Assembly (NCBI GenBank): GCA_016124575.1
Contig: WGNM01000001.1
Span: 1-64,000, forward strand
From: Cryomorphaceae bacterium
GTDB taxonomy: Bacteria > Bacteroidota > Bacteroidia > Flavobacteriales_D > Sanyastnellaceae
DNA length: 64,000 nt
Direction of reading: 5' to 3'
Position numbers and translations under genes: made by a program. Shown one piece after another: positions 60,935 through 64,000 of this stretch (positions are counted from its first letter, which is position 1; every line of letters begins with the position of its first letter). A model generated the notes under the pieces. The model saw only the letters and a program-made list of their open reading frames with translations. It had not been told where the DNA came from and searched no databases.

Positions 60935-61843
60935 TTAATTTTTATTTTTCAATGTTCTAAAACTCCACTCCGACCATGAACCATCGTAGTTCGAAACGTC
61001 ATCGAAACCGAGTAACTCTCTCATAACGAAGGTTGTGTGTGCGGAGCGGACTCCCGTGTGGCAATATGTAATGATGCGTTTCGAGGTATCGATGCCTGCC
61101 GCTACCATATCCGAAACAATTGCATCGCTCTCCTTCAATTTCCAGTCACTTTCCATCTCAACACATCTACCCCAATCGAAGTTTATACTGCCTGGAATAT
61201 GTCCCGCATAAAATGCTCCGTCTTTCAATGTTGACCCGTCGTATTCTTCGCTGGTGCGGGTGTCTACAATAACAACATTTGAATCGTTGGTGGCTGCTAG
61301 CACTTGATCATAACTAACTATCAAGGTTTCATCACCATTCTCTGCGAAACGAAATCCTTTGCTCTTTGCAGATGTCGTAAAACCTGTATCAACAGCCAAT
61401 CCTCTTTGCTCCCACAACTGCAATCCACCGTCAAGCAATTGTACGTTGTGATGTCCGTAATACTTCAACATCCACCACAAACGCGCCGCATCACATCCGC
61501 CTTTGGCGTCGTAAACGACTATTTTTGAGCCAGTTGCACATCCTATTGAATCGAGTAAAAATGTCAAGCGCGCTTTATCTACACACATGCCTCCAAAAGG
61601 GTATTCGTCTGATTGCAGGTTATCGCGCCACAATTGTTGGGCACCTGGCAAATGTCCGTTCAGGTATTCCCCGCGTTTGCGGATGTCGATGATGGTCGTG
61701 CTTCCCAACCGGTCTTGAAGTTCGTTGGGTTGCACCAAATCCATTTCATGTTCGACTTTTAGCGACGTTGGGAGCGGCGTTTCTGAACCTGCACAGCCAA
61801 TGAAAAGCACAGCTACAAATATCAATCTTCCAAGGTGTACCAT
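60935..61843 (-). CDS. lipoprotein sulfurtransferase, tandem rhodanese
   Basis: A 302-residue lipoprotein (signal peptide ending LFIGC, Cys17). Two rhodanese domains are present. The first (about 35-150) appears inactive at the cysteine position. The second (about 175-298) has the active-site loop YCHTGVRSAH with Cys261 in the CxxGxR form. Such enzymes move sulfane sulfur from thiosulfate or mercaptopyruvate. It overlaps the cytochrome gene by 22 bp and sits beside sulfite dehydrogenase genes. A periplasmic role producing sulfite from thiosulfate for oxidation is therefore a reasonable inference. Confidence 0.85.
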   Translation of the reverse strand: MVHLGRLIFVAVLFIGCAGSETPLPTSLKVEHEMDLVQPNELQDRLGSTTIIDIRKRGEYLNGHLPGAQQLWRDNLQSDEYPFGGMCVDKARLTFLLDSIGCATGSKIVVYDAKGGCDAARLWWMLKYYGHHNVQLLDGGLQLWEQRGLAVDTGFTTSAKSKGFRFAENGDETLIVSYDQVLAATNDSNVVIVDTRTSEEYDGSTLKDGAFYAGHIPGSINFDWGRCVEMESDWKLKESDAIVSDMVAAGIDTSKRIITYCHTGVRSAHTTFVMRELLGFDDVSNYDGSWSEWSFRTLKNKN

Positions 61844-62337
61844 TCGATGTTTGTTAGGTTCATGCGGCGGCCTGTTGCTACTGGCGCGTAGTTCTTTGCG
61901 AGGTAATCGAGTATGATGTCTTCATTTGGTCCCAAATCCCATAGATTTTGGGTTTCTTGCATCCATCGTATCATTTTCTTCCATCCATCCCGATCAGCTT
62001 TGTTTTGGGTAATCAGCTTCGATGAATGGCAGGCGGTGCATGATGCTTTCACTTGTTCAAAGCCATCGTCAACTATCAGTCCGGTGGCCATGTGTATGCC
62101 ATCAACAACCAGGGTGTCTGAAATTGTAGACTCCATGGCTACCATCAAACTGTCGGCATTGGCGCTGCTTGTATCAGCTTGAAACAGCCTTTCCATGGTT
62201 TGTGGTGCCATGATGTTCAGCAAGGCAACTACAACGATGAAGCCTGTAGCGTAGACGAGGATGTTGGTTCTGCGCACCACTTGTGCGAGAATCTGCTCCT
62301 GTTCAGGGGTTAAATCTGGCTTCTCTATCTCGCTCAT
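61822..62337 (-). CDS. membrane-anchored monoheme cytochrome c (SorB-like)
   Basis: A 171-residue protein with one N-terminal membrane anchor (about 26-43) and a heme-binding CTACH (Cys100-His104) in a short c-type domain. Near GWKKMIRWM a methionine may be the sixth ligand. It directly follows the sulfite-oxidase-type gene (ATGA overlap) and resembles SorB, the cytochrome partner that takes electrons from SorA. Its 3' end overlaps the rhodanese gene. Confidence 0.85.
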   Translation of the reverse strand: MSEIEKPDLTPEQEQILAQVVRRTNILVYATGFIVVVALLNIMAPQTMERLFQADTSSANADSLMVAMESTISDTLVVDGIHMATGLIVDDGFEQVKASCTACHSSKLITQNKADRDGWKKMIRWMQETQNLWDLGPNEDIILDYLAKNYAPVATGRRMNLTNIEWYTLED

Positions 62338-63644
62338 TGTACTTTAATGGCAATGCGATGTGTGGCGTTGTTGAGGTACCCTTTCGGATTCCAACCTGGT
62401 ACTACCATGGGTTGTGAGATCCCTTCACTATCTGTTGCTTTGGCCCATACTTCGTAGTATCCTTTCTGTGGGAATTTGACGTCGGCTGTCCAACGCTGCC
62501 ACGCCAAGCGGTTATGCGGTGCTTTTAAAACACATTTCTGCCATGTGGCGCCAAAGTCGATGCTGACATGCATGTCTACAACTTCTTTGTCCCCCGCCCA
62601 CGCATGTCCGCGCAGCTTCAACACTTTATCCGAAGTAATCATGGCGCCGCTTTTCGGATAGGTAATGAGCGATTTCACTGGCATCGATTCGATGATGCAC
62701 ATGTCTTCATCTTTCACTGTCTCTCCTGGAGCCACGGGCTTACATGGAACGCGGTACGATGGCGATTCCATCTTGGGTCCGTCGTGCACGATGTTCCGCA
62801 CCGACAGGCGTGTAAGCCACTTGCCACTCACTGATGCTGGCCATCCTCCTATGATCATCCGCAAGGGATGTCCGTTCATCAGGGGTATGTCTTTGCCGTT
62901 CATCGCAAACGCTATCAGGCTTTCGTCTTCCATGGCTTTTGCAATGGGAACTCCGCGTGAGATAACGACTTTGTTGGGGTCGTTGTTGAGGTGTTTGTCT
63001 TTGCCGTAATACCCGACGTACACGGCGTCTTTCTTCACTTTGGCGTACTCCAGGAGGTCGCGCAGGCGGACACCAGTCCACTCCGAACAGCCTACTGCTC
63101 CATTCGCCCATTGGTTTCCTTTGGCGGGTGGATTGAACTCTGCTCTGCTATTTCCTCCGCACTCAAGAGTAAGGCGGTATGTGTAATGTTTGAACTTCGA
63201 TTTTAGGTCGGCAAGGGTAATGACCACTGGCTCTGGAATGGATTCTCCGTCTAAGGTCAATGTCCATGCTGCTACGTCTATTTTTTCAGGAGCTAAGCCA
63301 TTGTTGCGGACAAAAAGTTTATCGGCTGGGGTTACTTCATCGTCTAACAAATGCGCCGGTGTTTCAATGTTCCACGGTTTGTCGTTGAGTACGATTAAAT
63401 CGGGATGCTTACCCGGTATGGGCGACCCCTGAGCCAAATCAAGCAATCCCGCCGGAATCAATCCTGCAGGCATATTCTCAGCAAAAACCACTGTACCGCC
63501 AAGCACCATGCCCATGGCTGCCAGTCCAGACTTTTTTAAAAATCCGCGTCGCGAGTCCGGGTCCGATTGTCGGCCCCATACAAGTTCATCAGCCTTTACA
63601 GGGTCTTCACTATACAGTTGATGTATCCCAATTTTCTTTTTCAT
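62334..63644 (-). CDS. molybdopterin sulfite dehydrogenase (SorA-like)
   Basis: A 436-residue protein with a Tat signal (SRRGFLKKSGLAAMG at about 31-45), fitting export of folded molybdoenzyme. The sulfite-oxidase fold has LECGGNSRAEF, whose cysteine ligates molybdenum, then GAVGCSEWTGVRLRDLL. A C-terminal Mo-co dimerisation (Ig-like) domain (VLKLRGHAWAGDKEVVDMHV) follows. Sulfite + water is oxidised to sulfate with electrons passed to cytochrome c. The cytochrome and lipoprotein rhodanese genes follow immediately, forming a compact periplasmic sulfur-oxidation unit. Confidence 0.9.
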   Translation of the reverse strand: MKKKIGIHQLYSEDPVKADELVWGRQSDPDSRRGFLKKSGLAAMGMVLGGTVVFAENMPAGLIPAGLLDLAQGSPIPGKHPDLIVLNDKPWNIETPAHLLDDEVTPADKLFVRNNGLAPEKIDVAAWTLTLDGESIPEPVVITLADLKSKFKHYTYRLTLECGGNSRAEFNPPAKGNQWANGAVGCSEWTGVRLRDLLEYAKVKKDAVYVGYYGKDKHLNNDPNKVVISRGVPIAKAMEDESLIAFAMNGKDIPLMNGHPLRMIIGGWPASVSGKWLTRLSVRNIVHDGPKMESPSYRVPCKPVAPGETVKDEDMCIIESMPVKSLITYPKSGAMITSDKVLKLRGHAWAGDKEVVDMHVSIDFGATWQKCVLKAPHNRLAWQRWTADVKFPQKGYYEVWAKATDSEGISQPMVVPGWNPKGYLNNATHRIAIKVQ

Positions 63645-63746
63645 CGTTCTTTGGCGTCATTTCGCAACACAAGAAACAAAAATCAATACGAATCATTGGT
63701 GACAAAAGTCGCAAACAGAAAAGGAGTTGTGCACGCTAAGTACTCG

Positions 63747-64000
63747 TCACCACTCTTTGTCGCTGCGGTATACGCTGCCTTTGAAATGGGCGACATCGAC
63801 ATCAAACTGATTGCGGATGGTGATGTGGTATATGCCTATTTTATTGGTGAGCGATATCTCTTCTACAAAGGTTGTGAGGGTGTCGCCTTCGCGCACTTGC
63901 TGCACGTGCGAGATGCTCGTTTCTACAGACACGCATTTTCTTCCGTGGGCGTTGGCTGAAAAGGCCAGTGCACTGTCTGCAAGTGCATAGGTTATTCCGC
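63747..64000 (-). CDS. paaI: PaaI-type hotdog thioesterase (5' end outside window)
   Basis: The frame is open to the window edge, so only the C-terminal ~84 residues are visible. They read GITYALADSALAFSANAHGRKC, then VSVETSISHVQQVREGDTL, the hotdog-fold thioesterase signature of PaaI (acyl-CoA thioesterase of the phenylacetate pathway) and its close relatives. It lies 102 bp upstream of the sorA-like start, on the same strand. Its relation to the paa genes 5-7 kb away is suggestive; more paa genes may lie beyond the edge. Confidence 0.8.
   Translation of the reverse strand, partial: GITYALADSALAFSANAHGRKCVSVETSISHVQQVREGDTLTTFVEEISLTNKIGIYHITIRNQFDVDVAHFKGSVYRSDKEW

Overview
The window is a gene-dense stretch of a Bacteroidota chromosome, most likely a Flavobacteriales-type aerobe. 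Supporting signs: secreted proteins end in type IX secretion (T9SS) sorting or gliding-type C-terminal domains (1-553, 30851-32170, 35167-36711, 49705-51318). PorT-like and PorE-like envelope proteins are present. The recurring -7 box is TAnnTTTG rather than TATAAT, and Shine-Dalgarno sequences are rare. Menaquinone-type UbiE, M16 peptidase pairs, AI-2E permeases and AlkB-type hydroxylases also fit. I see no rRNA, tRNA, CRISPR array, prophage or insertion sequence.

Layout: 1-5.7 kb holds the end of a T9SS-secreted PKD protein, a DsbA-family protein, an unknown protein and an active/inactive M16 peptidase pair. 5.7-10 kb holds a beta-barrel protein, an FtsE-like ATPase, two glycosyltransferases and a DnaQ-type exonuclease. 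9.8-10.5 kb is non-coding, with a candidate small RNA and a 37-bp tandem array. 10.5-16.7 kb (minus) has a PorE-like protein, a 2-oxoacid dehydrogenase E2, a glycosyltransferase fusion and RecR. 16.8-24.5 kb (plus) has a sodium symporter and then a tightly overlapped run: aspartate aminotransferase, RfaE1-type kinase, TrkH, UbiE, AroA. 24.5-32.2 kb has a dimethylformamidase-like lipoprotein, an apparent toxin-antitoxin remnant, a DM13 lipoprotein, a two-component system, an AlkD-like protein and a cysteine-rich repeat protein flanked by Kazal modules. 32.2-40.9 kb has an ABC exporter operon, a protease-like protein without its His/Asp catalytic residues, a Mpl-type ligase, and a ZIP transporter with a DtxR regulator. 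41-49.6 kb has a second copy of the candidate small RNA, an aminotransferase, SixA, an AI-2E permease, PyrG and an O-antigen ligase/glycosyltransferase pair. 49.7-55.4 kb has a T9SS protein, AlkB, DinB, GNAT and Uup-like genes. 55.4-64 kb has phenylacetyl-CoA epoxidase genes (paaE divergent from paaABCD), a fatty acid hydroxylase, a sulfite dehydrogenase pair with a lipoprotein rhodanese, and at the edge a PaaI-type thioesterase.

The most unusual signals are: (a) a two-copy element at about 10.0 and 41.1 kb with an identically spaced Bacteroidota promoter and a GC-rich hairpin showing one compensatory base change, a candidate unrecognised small RNA; (b) about ten genes whose -7 box lies exactly 4-5 nt before the ATG, implying leaderless mRNAs; (c) a four-fold six-cysteine module with invariant spacing between Kazal domains; (d) a palindromic operator inside the promoter of the DtxR-ZIP operon; (e) a serine-protease-like T9SS protein that has lost its catalytic His and Asp. 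All functions are read from sequence motifs alone; no database search was run.
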